Part shown: positions 9,823 to 19,168 of the stretch, in pieces
How positions within the stretch are numbered: position 1 is the stretch's first letter
Layout of the letters: each line of letters opens with the position of its first letter
NCBI RefSeq assembly: GCF_036246005.1
Contig: NZ_CP109171.1
Span: 3,150,001 to 3,214,000 of the forward strand
Direction of reading: 5' to 3'
DNA: 64,000 nt
Source: Streptomyces sp. NBC_01723
GTDB taxonomy: Bacteria; Actinomycetota; Actinomycetes; Streptomycetales; Streptomycetaceae
Made by a program: the position numbers and the translations under genes
Notes under the pieces: generated by a model
Database searches by the model: none
Told to the model about the DNA's origin: nothing
What the model saw: only the letters and a program-made list of their open reading frames with translations

Positions 9823-11325
9823 CTACTTCTGCAGCACCGAGAGGTCTTCCTCCGCGTTCGGCACCGAGACCGTCCCCCGGTCGTCGGGGAGGGTCTGGAC
9901 GGTGAAGGACGCCACGTCCTCGTCCGAGACGGTCAGGGTGCGGGACGCGTGGACCGGCCCTCCGGAGACGGTCTCGACGGTGAGCGCGTAGCCGCCCTTG
10001 AGGCCGGCGGGGACGGGTGCCTCGACGTTCTGGGTGGTGCCGGCCTTGACCGTGTACGTCTTGGTCGCCGTCGTGCCGCCCTCCGTGCCCGCCGACGCCG
10101 TCACCTTCACCTCGGCGCCCTCGCCCGGGGCGGTCAGGGCCAGGGTCGTGCCCTTGGCGCGGTTGTCCGCGGCCGTCGCGCGCGCGCCGACCGGGTCGGT
10201 CGCCGGGATGAACGCCGACTCCTGCTCGCCGCCCTTGCCCCGTACGACCCGGACCGCGGCCACCACCGGCACGGCCCCGTCCGTCGGCGTCAGCACCAGC
10301 GAACCCGCCTCGCCGCGCGTGACCTCACCGAGGTCCACGCCCGTCGTCATGCCGGCCTTGACGTGCACCGTCTCGTGTCCGGCGGGGGTGATCAGCCCCG
10401 ACGGCGAGGCGAGCCGCACCTTCAGGTCGGCGTCGGTGCCGCCGGGGGTGAACAGCACCAGGCGGACGGCGGTCGCGTCCTTCGGGATGCCCGGCAGGAC
10501 CAGGTCGCCCGCCGGGTCCGCGGCCGCGGTCAGCCAGTCGCCGCCGGTCTTGTCGTCCAGGGCCTGCACCGCGGCCCCGACCCGCCCGCTGCGCACGCCG
10601 ACGTGGACGGTCACGTCGGTCTCCTTCACGTCGGCGAGCGTGGACAGCAGCAGGGACTCGGTGCCGTGCGGCGGCACCGTGACGCCCTCCCCCACCGTGG
10701 ACTCGAGGGCTCCGTCCTTGCCGTAGAGCTCGATGTCGACGACGGCGGCCGAGTCGTCGGGGTTCGTCAGGTGGACGTAGTCCGTGCGGCCGGCCGCCGT
10801 GCTGGCGCCGGGGAACCAGAACTCCGTGTCCGGGGCCGTGCAGTTGACCCCCTGGAGGCCGCGGCCCGTCCCGGCGGCGACCTCCGTGGTCTGCTGCACC
10901 GTCCAGCCGGGGGCCTGAGCGCCCTCGGCGGTGCCGATCAGCGCGGGCGTGTCGGAGCCGGAGGTCGTGCCGGTGGCCGGGGTGCCGGGCTCCTTGGGCT
11001 CGACGGGCGGCTTCGCGGCCTTCTCGTCGTCCTTCTTCCCGTCCTTGGCGTCCCCGGCCTCGTCGCCCCGTGCCGCGGTGGTGAGCGCCGCCTCGCCCTT
11101 CTCGTCGGCGCCCTTCGTGACGGGCGTGAAGGAGGTGTACCGGGTCTCGGCGAGGTCGGAGGTGCTGGGCGCGGGGCAGAGCAGGCTGGTGCGCTCCACG
11201 GGCAGCCGGGCGGCCGGCGCGTCGGTGCCGGAACCGGAGACGTCCGGGGTGGCGACCGCCGCGAACCCGGTGACGGCGGCGAGCGCGGCCGCGCAGGCGA
11301 TCAGGGACAGGGTCGTGCGCTTCAC
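9823..11325 (-). CDS. Secreted/anchored DUF5719 family protein
   Basis: 500 residues. An N-terminal hydrophobic stretch (SLIACAAALAAVTGFAAVA, residues 7-25) is a signal peptide or anchor. A low-complexity Asp/Lys/Gly linker around residues 75-115 is followed by repeated beta-rich segments ending in VQTLPDDRGTVSVP. The family is actinobacterial and its function is unknown. The GTG start at 11325 overlaps the stop of the glycosyltransferase by 4 bp (GTGA), so the two are translationally coupled, implying that this extracytoplasmic protein works with the glycosyltransferase, perhaps in assembly of a surface glycan. Confidence 0.83.
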   Translation of the reverse strand: MKRTTLSLIACAAALAAVTGFAAVATPDVSGSGTDAPAARLPVERTSLLCPAPSTSDLAETRYTSFTPVTKGADEKGEAALTTAARGDEAGDAKDGKKDDEKAAKPPVEPKEPGTPATGTTSGSDTPALIGTAEGAQAPGWTVQQTTEVAAGTGRGLQGVNCTAPDTEFWFPGASTAAGRTDYVHLTNPDDSAAVVDIELYGKDGALESTVGEGVTVPPHGTESLLLSTLADVKETDVTVHVGVRSGRVGAAVQALDDKTGGDWLTAAADPAGDLVLPGIPKDATAVRLVLFTPGGTDADLKVRLASPSGLITPAGHETVHVKAGMTTGVDLGEVTRGEAGSLVLTPTDGAVPVVAAVRVVRGKGGEQESAFIPATDPVGARATAADNRAKGTTLALTAPGEGAEVKVTASAGTEGGTTATKTYTVKAGTTQNVEAPVPAGLKGGYALTVETVSGGPVHASRTLTVSDEDVASFTVQTLPDDRGTVSVPNAEEDLSVLQK

Positions 11326-14300
11326 TGCTGGCTCCCGTCGGGACGCTCACTGCCCGTGCCGTGGGGGTGGTGGGGCTGGGAGGGGTCGTACGGCGCGTCG
11401 TAGCCGCCCTGGCCATACGCCTGGTCGTTGCCGCCCTGGCCGTACGCCTGGTCGTAGGCGGGGTCGTAACCGCCCTCCTGGGGCTGGGCCTGCGCCTGCT
11501 CGCCGTAGGCGTACGGGGCGTGCTGGTCCGGCTCGTACGGGGCGCCGCGGCCGTCCTGGTAGGCGCCCGCGGGGTAGGGCTCCTGCTGGTACGGGTCCCC
11601 CTGCTGGTACGGCTGCTGCGCGTAGGCGCCCTGGTCGTACTGCTGCTGGGTGCCGCCCTGGTACTGCTCCTGGCCGTAGGCGTCGTAGGTGCCGTACTCG
11701 GTCTGGTACCCCGTCGAGTCCCACTCGCCGTACGCCGGCTGCTGCGGGACCGGCGCCGGGGGCGCCGGTGGCGCCGCGGGGGGTTCGGGCACCTCGGGGG
11801 CGCCGTCCGCCGGTGCGGCCGGCGTCTCCGTGTCCGTCCCGGCCTCCGCCTCCGCCTCCGCCTGGGCGCGCAGTCGCCGGGCACGACGTCCCTCGCCCTC
11901 CAGGGCCTCGGCGGGGATCAGCGGCTCCTCGGGCAGGTCGTCGTCGACGTCGCGGCGCCTGCCGGGCAGCGCGAGGACGACCAGGACCACGGCGAGCAGG
12001 CCCTGGGCCCACAGCCAGACGGTGTGGGTGAACGGGTCGTCGTAGGTGACGTCCAGTCTGCCGCCGGAGGCGGGGAGTTCGAAGCCCTGGGCCCAGCCGT
12101 CGACCGTGGTGCGGCTGAGCGGCTTGCCGTCCAGGGTGGCGGTCCAGCCCTCGGCCGCGGTGTCGGCGAGGCGCAGCACGCGGCCGTCGGGGCCCGGTTC
12201 GATGTCGGTGTGGATGTCGACCGGTCCGGCCGCCACGGGCTGGGGTTCGTCGGTGGCGGAGTCGCCGCCCGACACGATGGTCGCGCGGGCGACCTCCTGA
12301 TCCACCCGCCACAGTCCGCTGCCGTCCTGCTGGCTGAGCCTGCTCAGGCCGGGGGTGGCGTCCAGGACCCGGGTGACCTCGCGGGGCGCGCCCTTGTGCA
12401 CGAGCACGTAGCGCACGGCGAAGCCGCCGAGCTGGTCCGCCTGGTCCGCGCCGGAGCCGGCCACCAGGTTGGCGACGATCTTGTCGAGGGTGCTGTTCTC
12501 GCCGTCCCCGGCGGCCAGTTCGCCGTCGCCGAGGCGGGCTCCGGAGCCGCGGACCAGCATGTATCCGACGTGGGCGGTGGAGTCGCTGTCGAGGACGAGG
12601 GTGCGGGCCTGGTCGCGGGTGCGGCTCTCCTCGGCGACGAACGCGGGCACCTGTGCGGGGTCGCGTCGCTCGACGGGGCCGTCGGCGCCCCCGATCATCC
12701 ACCCGGTGGCGGCGATCAGCGGGCCGACGGCCGAGGCGAGGGCGATCAGCGCGGCGACGGGCTGGCGCCAGCCGAAGCTCTGCTCGGCGACGCGGGAGCG
12801 GGCTCCGTCGGCGCCGAGGGTCGCGGCGGCCAGCAGGGCGATGCCGTAGACGAGGGTGGCGGGGCCGGCCCAGGTGGAGCGGTTGGAGAGGACCGCGAAG
12901 ACGAAGCCGGCCACGGCCACCGCCCACGCGGCCCGGATGCCCACCTGCCGCTCGGAGCGCAGCAGGGCGGCCAGCGCGGCCAGCACGATGCCGATGAGGA
13001 CCAGCCCGCCGACCGTTCCCGGGCCGCCGGGGCTCGCGCCGAGCAGGTCGAGGGCGGAGGCGGCCGACGAGCCGTAGTCCAGCCCGGCCTCGTCGAAGAA
13101 GCCGAGGGGCAGCAGCGACAGCGACCAGGGCGCGAGCAGCAGCAGGGGGGTGCCGAGCTGGGCGAGGAAGCGCAGTCCGTACGCGGTGATCTCGCCGCGG
13201 CGCAGGGCCAGGACCCCGAGGCCGAGGAGGAGCGCGAGTGGCCACACGACGGGCGTGAAGGCGGTGGTGACCGTCAGCAGCAGCGCGTACGCCCAGGTGG
13301 CGCGCCAGCTGCCGCGGGCGCCGGACGTGCTCGTCAGGCCGGCCGCCGCGACGCCCGCGCGGGCGATGAGCGGCAGCAGCACGGCGAGGACGGCGGTGCC
13401 GATGCGGCCCCCGGCGAGGGCGCCGGTGACGGCGGGCAGGAAGGCGTAGGCGACGGCCGCCCACGCGCGCAGCAGCCGGGACATGACCAGCGGCCGGGAC
13501 GCGAAGTACGCGGTGGCGCCGGCCAGGGGCACCGAGCCGACCAGCAGCAGGGTGACGGCGGTGCCGGTCGAGCCGAGCAGCGCGGAGGCCAGTGCCGCCA
13601 GGATCGCGAGATAGGGCGGGGCGGAGGCGGTGCCGCCGGTACCGACCGTGTGCCAGGCGTCCGCGTAGCGCGACCACAGCTCGCCGGCGTCGGCCGGGGC
13701 GGGCAGCAGCGCGCCGCCCGCGAGGGCGCCGCCGCCGACGAGGGCGCGGCAGGCGGCGAGGGAGGCGAGCAGCAGGATCAGGAAGAGCACCGGGCCGGGC
13801 TTGCGGGCGATGCGCTTGAGGCGGGCGAACTGCTCGATCTCCAGGAAGTCGGCGTCGTCGCCGCCCGGTCCGGACTCGATGCCGCCGCCGTGCCGTCCGG
13901 CGCCCGCGGCGGTCTCGGCCTCGGAGCTGCCGACGAGGTTGCCCGCGACCTGTTCGACGGTGACGCGGATGGTCGCGCCGGGGGGCGGGAACAGGGGGCG
14001 CAGTTCGTCCTTCTCGACCTGCGGGCGGCCGCGTTCACGCCGGGCGGCGATGATGCGCTCGGGGCGCAGCAGCACGCCCAGCAGGCCCCGGATCTCGTCG
14101 AGTGCCTGCCCGGGCACCTTGCCGACGAGATAGGCGAGGGTGCGCAGCAGCGTGCCGAGGACGATGCGCAGCAGCACCCAGGGCAGAGCGGCCGTACGGA
14201 CGTTGACGAGGAGGGTGTGGACGGCGCCGGCCTTGTCCACCTTGTGCGGGGAGGCCGCGGTGCGGCCCGCGCAGTCGACGGCACGGCGCTCGCGGGAGGC

Positions 14301-15140
14301 CGCCTCGGCGTGGCGGACGACCGCCTCGGGGGCGATGAGGACGCGCAGTCCGGCGGCGTGCGCACGCCAGCACAGGTCGACGTCGTCGCGCATCAGGGGC
14401 AGCCGGCGGTCGAACCCGCCGAGCCGCTCGAAGACATCACGCCGGATCAGCATGCCGGCGGTGGAGACCGACAGGACGGGCCGGACGTGGTCGTGCTGTC
14501 CCTGGTCCTGTTCGCGGCGGTCCAGGCCGGTCCAGCGGCGGCCGGAGTTGGCGATGGAGACGCCGACCTCCAGCAGTTGCCGGCGGTCGTACCAGCCGCG
14601 GAGCTTGGGGCCGACGACGGCGACGTCGTCGCGGCCGAGTTCGTACTCGGTGTCCACGACGCGCAGCAGCTGGGCCAGGGCGTCGGGTTCGGGGGCGCAG
14701 TCGTCGTGCAGCAGCCACAGCCACTGGACCGGCTCGCCGTGGGGCAGTTCGGGCAGGTCGTAGGCGTCGTCGCGCCAGGTGCGCGTGACGGGGTCCCAGC
14801 CGCTGGGCCGCTTCAGGTACGGCAGGTCCTCCGGGGTGAGGACGGGGACGGTGCGGGCCGCCTCCTCCACGGCCTGGCCGAAGCCGGTGCGCCGGGCGAG
14901 GTGCAGCACGTGGTCGCCGCCGAGGGCTTCGCCGACCAGACGGGCCGAGTCGTCGGCGCTGCCGGTGTCGGCGGCCACGGCGTACTGGACGGGGCGCTCC
15001 TGGCCGAGCAGCCCGGCGAGCGCGTCGGGCAGCCAGCGGGCTCCGTCGTGGGCGACGAGGACCGCGGTCACGACGTGGCGCGGGAACTCAGGTGTGGCAG
15101 CGAGGTCTTGCTGGGCTGCCGTGTGACTCTGCACGGACAT
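11322..15140 (-). CDS. Large membrane-bound family 2 glycosyltransferase
   Basis: 1272 residues. Residues about 20-300 are a GT-A family 2 domain: VTAVLVAHDGARWLPDALAG opens it, LWLLHDDCAPEPDAL carries the acidic metal site, and LMRDDVDLCWRAHAAGLRV is the later acceptor motif. Residues about 440-1100 contain a dozen or more hydrophobic segments interrupted by a large loop (about 800-1060), likely extracytoplasmic. From about 1120 the tail is Pro/Ala-rich, then rich in Gln, Tyr, Gly (QYQGGTQQQYDQGAY and similar) and probably cytoplasmic. Donor and acceptor are unknown; a polyprenyl-linked surface polymer is likely. Coupled to DUF5719 and upstream of it; whiB lies further upstream. Confidence 0.88.
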   Translation of the reverse strand: MSVQSHTAAQQDLAATPEFPRHVVTAVLVAHDGARWLPDALAGLLGQERPVQYAVAADTGSADDSARLVGEALGGDHVLHLARRTGFGQAVEEAARTVPVLTPEDLPYLKRPSGWDPVTRTWRDDAYDLPELPHGEPVQWLWLLHDDCAPEPDALAQLLRVVDTEYELGRDDVAVVGPKLRGWYDRRQLLEVGVSIANSGRRWTGLDRREQDQGQHDHVRPVLSVSTAGMLIRRDVFERLGGFDRRLPLMRDDVDLCWRAHAAGLRVLIAPEAVVRHAEAASRERRAVDCAGRTAASPHKVDKAGAVHTLLVNVRTAALPWVLLRIVLGTLLRTLAYLVGKVPGQALDEIRGLLGVLLRPERIIAARRERGRPQVEKDELRPLFPPPGATIRVTVEQVAGNLVGSSEAETAAGAGRHGGGIESGPGGDDADFLEIEQFARLKRIARKPGPVLFLILLLASLAACRALVGGGALAGGALLPAPADAGELWSRYADAWHTVGTGGTASAPPYLAILAALASALLGSTGTAVTLLLVGSVPLAGATAYFASRPLVMSRLLRAWAAVAYAFLPAVTGALAGGRIGTAVLAVLLPLIARAGVAAAGLTSTSGARGSWRATWAYALLLTVTTAFTPVVWPLALLLGLGVLALRRGEITAYGLRFLAQLGTPLLLLAPWSLSLLPLGFFDEAGLDYGSSAASALDLLGASPGGPGTVGGLVLIGIVLAALAALLRSERQVGIRAAWAVAVAGFVFAVLSNRSTWAGPATLVYGIALLAAATLGADGARSRVAEQSFGWRQPVAALIALASAVGPLIAATGWMIGGADGPVERRDPAQVPAFVAEESRTRDQARTLVLDSDSTAHVGYMLVRGSGARLGDGELAAGDGENSTLDKIVANLVAGSGADQADQLGGFAVRYVLVHKGAPREVTRVLDATPGLSRLSQQDGSGLWRVDQEVARATIVSGGDSATDEPQPVAAGPVDIHTDIEPGPDGRVLRLADTAAEGWTATLDGKPLSRTTVDGWAQGFELPASGGRLDVTYDDPFTHTVWLWAQGLLAVVLVVLALPGRRRDVDDDLPEEPLIPAEALEGEGRRARRLRAQAEAEAEAGTDTETPAAPADGAPEVPEPPAAPPAPPAPVPQQPAYGEWDSTGYQTEYGTYDAYGQEQYQGGTQQQYDQGAYAQQPYQQGDPYQQEPYPAGAYQDGRGAPYEPDQHAPYAYGEQAQAQPQEGGYDPAYDQAYGQGGNDQAYGQGGYDAPYDPSQPHHPHGTGSERPDGSQQ

Positions 15141-15324
15141 CGAGGTACGGGCCCCGGTTCGGTGGACTGCGGTGGACGCCCGTGCCGGTGGGGAGTGGCG
15201 GGGCGTCTCGGACGAGCGCCCACACTATCGGCTGGACGGCAAGAGGGCCCGCCGCCTGTGGACAACCCACCTGCGAGGGGCCGTTCCCGCTGGTCCCGCC
15301 GTTCGCGCCGGTTCTGGCGCCTCG

Positions 15325-15588
15325 TCAGATGGCGGCCTTCTTCAGCCGGCGGCGCTCCCTCTCGGACAGGCCGCCCCAGATGCCGAACCGCTCGTCGTTG
15401 GCGAGGGCGTACTCGAGGCATTCGGAGCGGACCTCGCAGGCGAGGCAGACCTTCTTGGCCTCGCGGGTGGAGCCGCCCTTCTCGGGGAAGAAGGACTCGG
15501 GGTCGGTCTGGGCGCACAGTGCGCGCTCCTGCCAGCCGAGTTCCTCGTCCGCGTCGTCGACCAGCAGTTGCTGCACCAGCTCGGTCAT
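15325..15588 (-). CDS. whiB: WhiB, sporulation regulatory iron-sulfur protein
   Basis: 87-residue Wbl-family protein needed with WhiA for the switch from aerial growth to sporulation septation. Four cysteines at 25, 48, 51 and 57 bind a [4Fe-4S] cluster; GIWGG (69-73) is the conserved turn and ERRRLKKAAI the basic C-terminus. Start MTELVQQLLVDDADEELGW matches the S. coelicolor WhiB that I recall (SCO3034), as does the neighbourhood. ATG 15588 follows GAGGGG. The glycosyltransferase lies downstream after a 184-bp gap. The long upstream region fits its known complex developmental control. Confidence 0.96.
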   Translation of the reverse strand: MTELVQQLLVDDADEELGWQERALCAQTDPESFFPEKGGSTREAKKVCLACEVRSECLEYALANDERFGIWGGLSERERRRLKKAAI

Positions 15589-16274
15589 GTGCGCCCCTCG
15601 TCTGTCTTCGCGTCCCCGTGATCCGGCCGTTACCGATTCCGGCTAAACGACACGAGTGAAATTACAAGTGTGCTGCTCCGGGCGAGTCAAGCCGAGATCT
15701 GCTATTGAGCCCCTTATTCACTCTGCGGAACCAAGGCAAAGCGGAAAGTGTTCAAATCGCCATAAACCTTGACATCCCGAAGAGGCCCGGCCGGGCACTC
15801 GACCCGCGCTCCGCTCGTACCGGGGAAGACGCCCTGGCGTTCGATCCCGTTCCGATACACGCGCCGAAGCGAACCTGATCACATTCGGGTCACAGGAGCA
15901 CTACGGAGGTTGTGCGCCCGGCTTGTGCGCCATGTGTCCCGGGACCCCCCTGTGCAAACCTTCCCCCTGCAAGGTGAACCGGAAGTGGTGAACCATGTCC
16001 CACTTACCGGGCATCGAGTTGACAGTGCCGGTGTGAACCGGTGTCCTTGTGGGCATGCTCGCGAACTTGGCGCTCACCTCGACCCGCACCGCCGGGTCCC
16101 ACGGTGCTGCCCGCGCTCGCTGTAGCTGTTGCCGCTGTTCCAGCTGTTGAGCCAACCGCGTTCCGGCTGTCCCCAGAGTCCACGCGACTCGACGCTCCAT
16201 GTCCCGCCCCACCAGGGCGTTCTTGGTCATCCGTTCCACCCGCCGCACACTTCCGCCGAGGAACCACCGCACCC
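15589..16274. other. 686-bp non-coding region upstream of whiB and the dioxygenase gene
   Basis: Separates divergent whiB (minus) and the cysteine-dioxygenase-like gene (plus). The whiB-proximal 200 bp are strikingly AT-rich against the surroundings, consistent with regulatory DNA. An open frame at 15769-16125 and its antisense partner lack good ribosome sites and family features, so I do not call them. Confidence 0.6.
15662..15690 (-). promoter_or_regulatory. Candidate whiB promoter
   Basis: On the minus strand TTGACT, a 17-bp spacer and TTGTAA form a near-consensus housekeeping promoter about 75 bp upstream of the whiB ATG. Two whiB promoters are reported in S. coelicolor; which one this corresponds to cannot be decided here. 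Confidence 0.5.
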
Positions 16275-16793
16275 ATGAACAGCGACAGCGACCTCCAGAT
16301 CGCCGGCGACATCCTCGAAGTCCCCCACCTTCTCCAGGCACCCCGCGAGCACCCGGCCACCGTGGCCGAGTTCGCCGGGCTGGCCCGCTCCCTCGCCGAC
16401 GACCGCTCCGAGTGGGAGCACCTCGTCCGGTACGACGCGACGACACGCTGGTACCACCGGCTGCGCACCGGCCCGGGCTACGAGGTGTGGCTGCTGTCCT
16501 GGGTGCCGGGACAGGGCAGCGGACGCCACGACCACGGCCCCTCCTCCGGCGTGTGGACCGTCCTGGAGGGGACCCTCACCGAGCACACGGAGCGCGGCAC
16601 GCGCGCGTTGCGGGCCGGCACCCAGCGCGTGTTCGCACCCGGGCACGTGCACGAGGTCGTCAACGACGCGCTGGAGCCCGCGGTCAGCCTGCACGTCTAC
16701 TACCCGGGCCTCACCGAGATGCCCATGCACGCCCCGCAGTGCTCGGCCGCCACGTCGCGGGACGCGGGCACCGGCGCCGTGACGACTGCCTGA
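16275..16793 (+). CDS. Cysteine dioxygenase family cupin protein
   Basis: 172 residues. Likely oxidises a thiol such as L-cysteine to its sulfinate using iron and O2; cytosolic. The cupin iron site is visible as [12 protein letters not shown] (HxH) and [11 protein letters not shown] (third His), with [12 protein letters not shown] between them, the usual arrangement of the type I family. ATG 16275 is chosen because it starts [14 protein letters not shown] shortly before the fold; upstream in-frame ATGs have no family similarity. It ends 33 bp before cofD on the same strand and may be co-transcribed, though no functional link to F420 is known. Confidence 0.85.
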   Translation: MNSDSDLQIAGDILEVPHLLQAPREHPATVAEFAGLARSLADDRSEWEHLVRYDATTRWYHRLRTGPGYEVWLLSWVPGQGSGRHDHGPSSGVWTVLEGTLTEHTERGTRALRAGTQRVFAPGHVHEVVNDALEPAVSLHVYYPGLTEMPMHAPQCSAATSRDAGTGAVTTA

Positions 16794-16826
16794 CGCGGTG
16801 TCGTACCCGCCTGCAAGACTGGGGCC

Positions 16827-17786
16827 ATGCGCATTGTGGTTCTGGCAGGCGGCATCGGCGGTGCCCGGTTCCTGCGTGGTCTGAAGCAGGCCGCGCCCGA
16901 CGCGGACATCACCGTCATCGGCAACACCGGGGACGACATCCACCTCTTCGGTCTGAAGGTCTGCCCGGACCTCGACACGGTGATGTACACGCTCGGCGGC
17001 GGCATCAACGAGGAGCAGGGCTGGGGGCGGGCCGACGAGACCTTCCACCTCAAGGAGGAGCTGGCGGCGTACGGCGTGGGGCCCGAGTGGTTCGGCCTCG
17101 GCGACCGCGACTTCGCCACGCACATCGTGCGGACGCAGATGATCACCGCGGGCTTCCCGCTCAGCGCGGTGACCGAGGCCCTCTGCGACCGCTGGAAGCC
17201 CGGGGTGCGCCTCATCCCGATGACCGACGACCGCGTGGAGACGCATGTCGCGGTCGAGCTGGAGGGGGAGCGCAAGGCGGTCCACTTCCAGGAGTACTGG
17301 GTACGGCTGCGCGCCTCCGTCCCCGCCGAGGCGGTCGTGCCGGTCGGCGCCGAGCAGGCCAAGCCGGCGCCGGGCGTCCTGGAGGCCATCGCCGAGGCGG
17401 ACGTGATCCTCTTCCCGCCGTCCAACCCGGTGGTCTCCGTCGGCACCATCCTCGCCGTGCCCGGCATCCGGGAGGCGATCGCCGACGCCGGGGTGCCCGT
17501 GGTGGGCCTGTCCCCGATCGTGGGGGACGCGCCCGTGCGCGGGATGGCGGACAAGGTGCTCGCGGCGGTCGGCGTGGAGTCCACGGCGGCCGCGGTCGCC
17601 GAGCACTACGGCTCGGGGCTGCTCGACGGCTGGCTGGTCGACACGGTCGACGCCGAGGCCGTCACCCGCGTGAAGGCGGCCGGCATCCTCTGCCGCGCCG
17701 TACCGCTGATGATGACCGACCTCGACACCACGACACAGATGGCCCGGGAGGCGCTGGCGCTCGCCGAGGAGGTGCGGGAGGCATGA
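16827..17786 (+). CDS. cofD: 2-phospho-L-lactate transferase / FbiA (F420 biosynthesis)
   Basis: 319 residues. Transfers the phospho-lactate (or phosphoenolpyruvyl, in actinobacteria) moiety from its guanosine diphosphate carrier to Fo, forming F420-0 or dehydro-F420-0. [19 protein letters not shown] is the nucleotide-binding start, [19 protein letters not shown] and [14 protein letters not shown] are family hallmarks. ATG 16827. Its last codons overlap the start of the next gene (ATGA at 17783-17786), so cofD and fbiB are translationally coupled, as in other actinobacteria. Symbol fbiA is equally valid. Confidence 0.95.
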   Translation: MRIVVLAGGIGGARFLRGLKQAAPDADITVIGNTGDDIHLFGLKVCPDLDTVMYTLGGGINEEQGWGRADETFHLKEELAAYGVGPEWFGLGDRDFATHIVRTQMITAGFPLSAVTEALCDRWKPGVRLIPMTDDRVETHVAVELEGERKAVHFQEYWVRLRASVPAEAVVPVGAEQAKPAPGVLEAIAEADVILFPPSNPVVSVGTILAVPGIREAIADAGVPVVGLSPIVGDAPVRGMADKVLAAVGVESTAAAVAEHYGSGLLDGWLVDTVDAEAVTRVKAAGILCRAVPLMMTDLDTTTQMAREALALAEEVREA

Positions 17787-19114
17787 GCGACGGCACGCGC
17801 GAGGACGCCCTCGGCCGTCCGGAGGGCTACCGGGTGTGGGCCCTGCCCGGCCTGCCCGAGGTGCAGCCCGGCGACGACCTCGCCAAGCTGATCGCCGCGG
17901 CCGAGCCGGGGCTGGCCGACGGGGACGTGCTGCTCGTCACCTCCAAGATCGTGTCCAAGGCCGAGGGCCGCGTCGTACGGGCCGACGACCGGGAGGCCGC
18001 GATCGACGCGGAGACCGTGCGGGTGGTGGCCCGGCGCGGGCTGCTGCGCATCGTCGAGAACCGGCAGGGGCTGGTCATGGCGGCGGCCGGCGTCGACGCG
18101 TCCAACACCCCGTCCGGCACCGTCCTGCTGCTCCCCGAGGACCCGGACGCCTCCGCGCGCGGCATCCGCGAGGGACTGCGCGACACGCTGGGCGTCGACG
18201 TGGGAGTCGTCGTCACCGACACCTTCGGCCGCCCCTGGCGGGCCGGGCTCACGGACGTGGCGATCGGCGCCGCCGGGGTGCGGGTCCTCGACGACCTGCG
18301 CGGCGGCACGGACGCGCACGGCAACCCGCTCGCCTCCACCGTCGTCGCCACCGCCGACGAGCTGGCCGCGGCGGGCGACCTGGTCAAGGGCAAGGCCGCG
18401 GGTCTGCCGGTCGCCGTCCTGCGCGGGCTGCCGCTCCTGGTGGCCGACGACGCCGGCGAGGGCGCGCGGGCGATGGTGCGCGGCGCGCGCGACGACATGT
18501 TCCGGCTGGGCACGTCGGAGGCGGTACGGCAGGCGGTCACCCAGCGCCGCACCGTACGGGCCTTCACCGACGAGCCCGTCGACCCCGGCGCGGTGCGCCG
18601 GGCGGTCGCGGCCGCGGTCACGGCACCGGCGCCGCACCACACGACGCCGTGGCGGTTCGTGCTCCTGGAGTCCGGGGAGTCCCGCACCAGGCTGCTCGAC
18701 GCGATGCGGGACGCCTGGATCGCGGACCTGCGGCGGGACGGCAAGAGCGAGGAGTCCATCGCCAAGCGGGTCCGGCGCGGGGACGTACTGCGCAACGCGC
18801 CCTACCTCGTCGTCCCCTGCCTGGTCATGGACGGTTCGCACACGTACGGGGACGCGCGGCGGGACGGGGCCGAGCGGGAGATGTTCGTCGTCGCCACCGG
18901 CGCGGGCGTGCAGAACCTGCTCGTCGCGCTCGCCGGGGAGCGGCTGGGGTCGGCGTGGGTGTCCTCGACGATGTTCTGCCGGGACGTGGTGCGGGAGGTG
19001 CTGGGGCTGCCGGGCGACTGGGACCCGATGGGCGCGGTGGCGGTCGGTCATCCGGCCGAGGAACCGCGCGCGCGGCCGGAGCGGGACGCGGCGGCGTTCA
19101 TCGAGGTGCGCTGA
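17783..19114 (+). CDS. fbiB: Bifunctional F420:L-glutamate ligase / nitroreductase-fold reductase (FbiB type)
   Basis: 443 residues. Residues 1 to about 245 are the CofE ligase that adds glutamates to F420-0 ([35 protein letters not shown]). Residues about 250-443 are an FMN-dependent nitroreductase-like domain ([33 protein letters not shown]), which in FbiB reduces dehydro-F420. The start ATG at 17783 overlaps the cofD stop by 4 bp. The two-domain length is the actinobacterial form, about twice that of archaeal CofE. Cytosolic. Confidence 0.94.
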   Translation: MSDGTREDALGRPEGYRVWALPGLPEVQPGDDLAKLIAAAEPGLADGDVLLVTSKIVSKAEGRVVRADDREAAIDAETVRVVARRGLLRIVENRQGLVMAAAGVDASNTPSGTVLLLPEDPDASARGIREGLRDTLGVDVGVVVTDTFGRPWRAGLTDVAIGAAGVRVLDDLRGGTDAHGNPLASTVVATADELAAAGDLVKGKAAGLPVAVLRGLPLLVADDAGEGARAMVRGARDDMFRLGTSEAVRQAVTQRRTVRAFTDEPVDPGAVRRAVAAAVTAPAPHHTTPWRFVLLESGESRTRLLDAMRDAWIADLRRDGKSEESIAKRVRRGDVLRNAPYLVVPCLVMDGSHTYGDARRDGAEREMFVVATGAGVQNLLVALAGERLGSAWVSSTMFCRDVVREVLGLPGDWDPMGAVAVGHPAEEPRARPERDAAAFIEVR

Positions 19115-19168
19115 CCCCTCTACTCTCGTAGAGGCCCCTCCATACCCTTCCGTTCAAGGACCTCACTC

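Noticed and set aside
11361..15659. 1432-codon open frame on the plus strand antisense to the large glycosyltransferase
   Set aside because: Composition is Gly/Ala/Arg/Asp rich with no domain, and it runs opposite a well-supported gene; such shadows are expected at this GC content.
15769..16125. 118-codon open frame between whiB and the dioxygenase gene, and its antisense partner
   Set aside because: No ribosome site, no family resemblance, and position in regulatory DNA of whiB.
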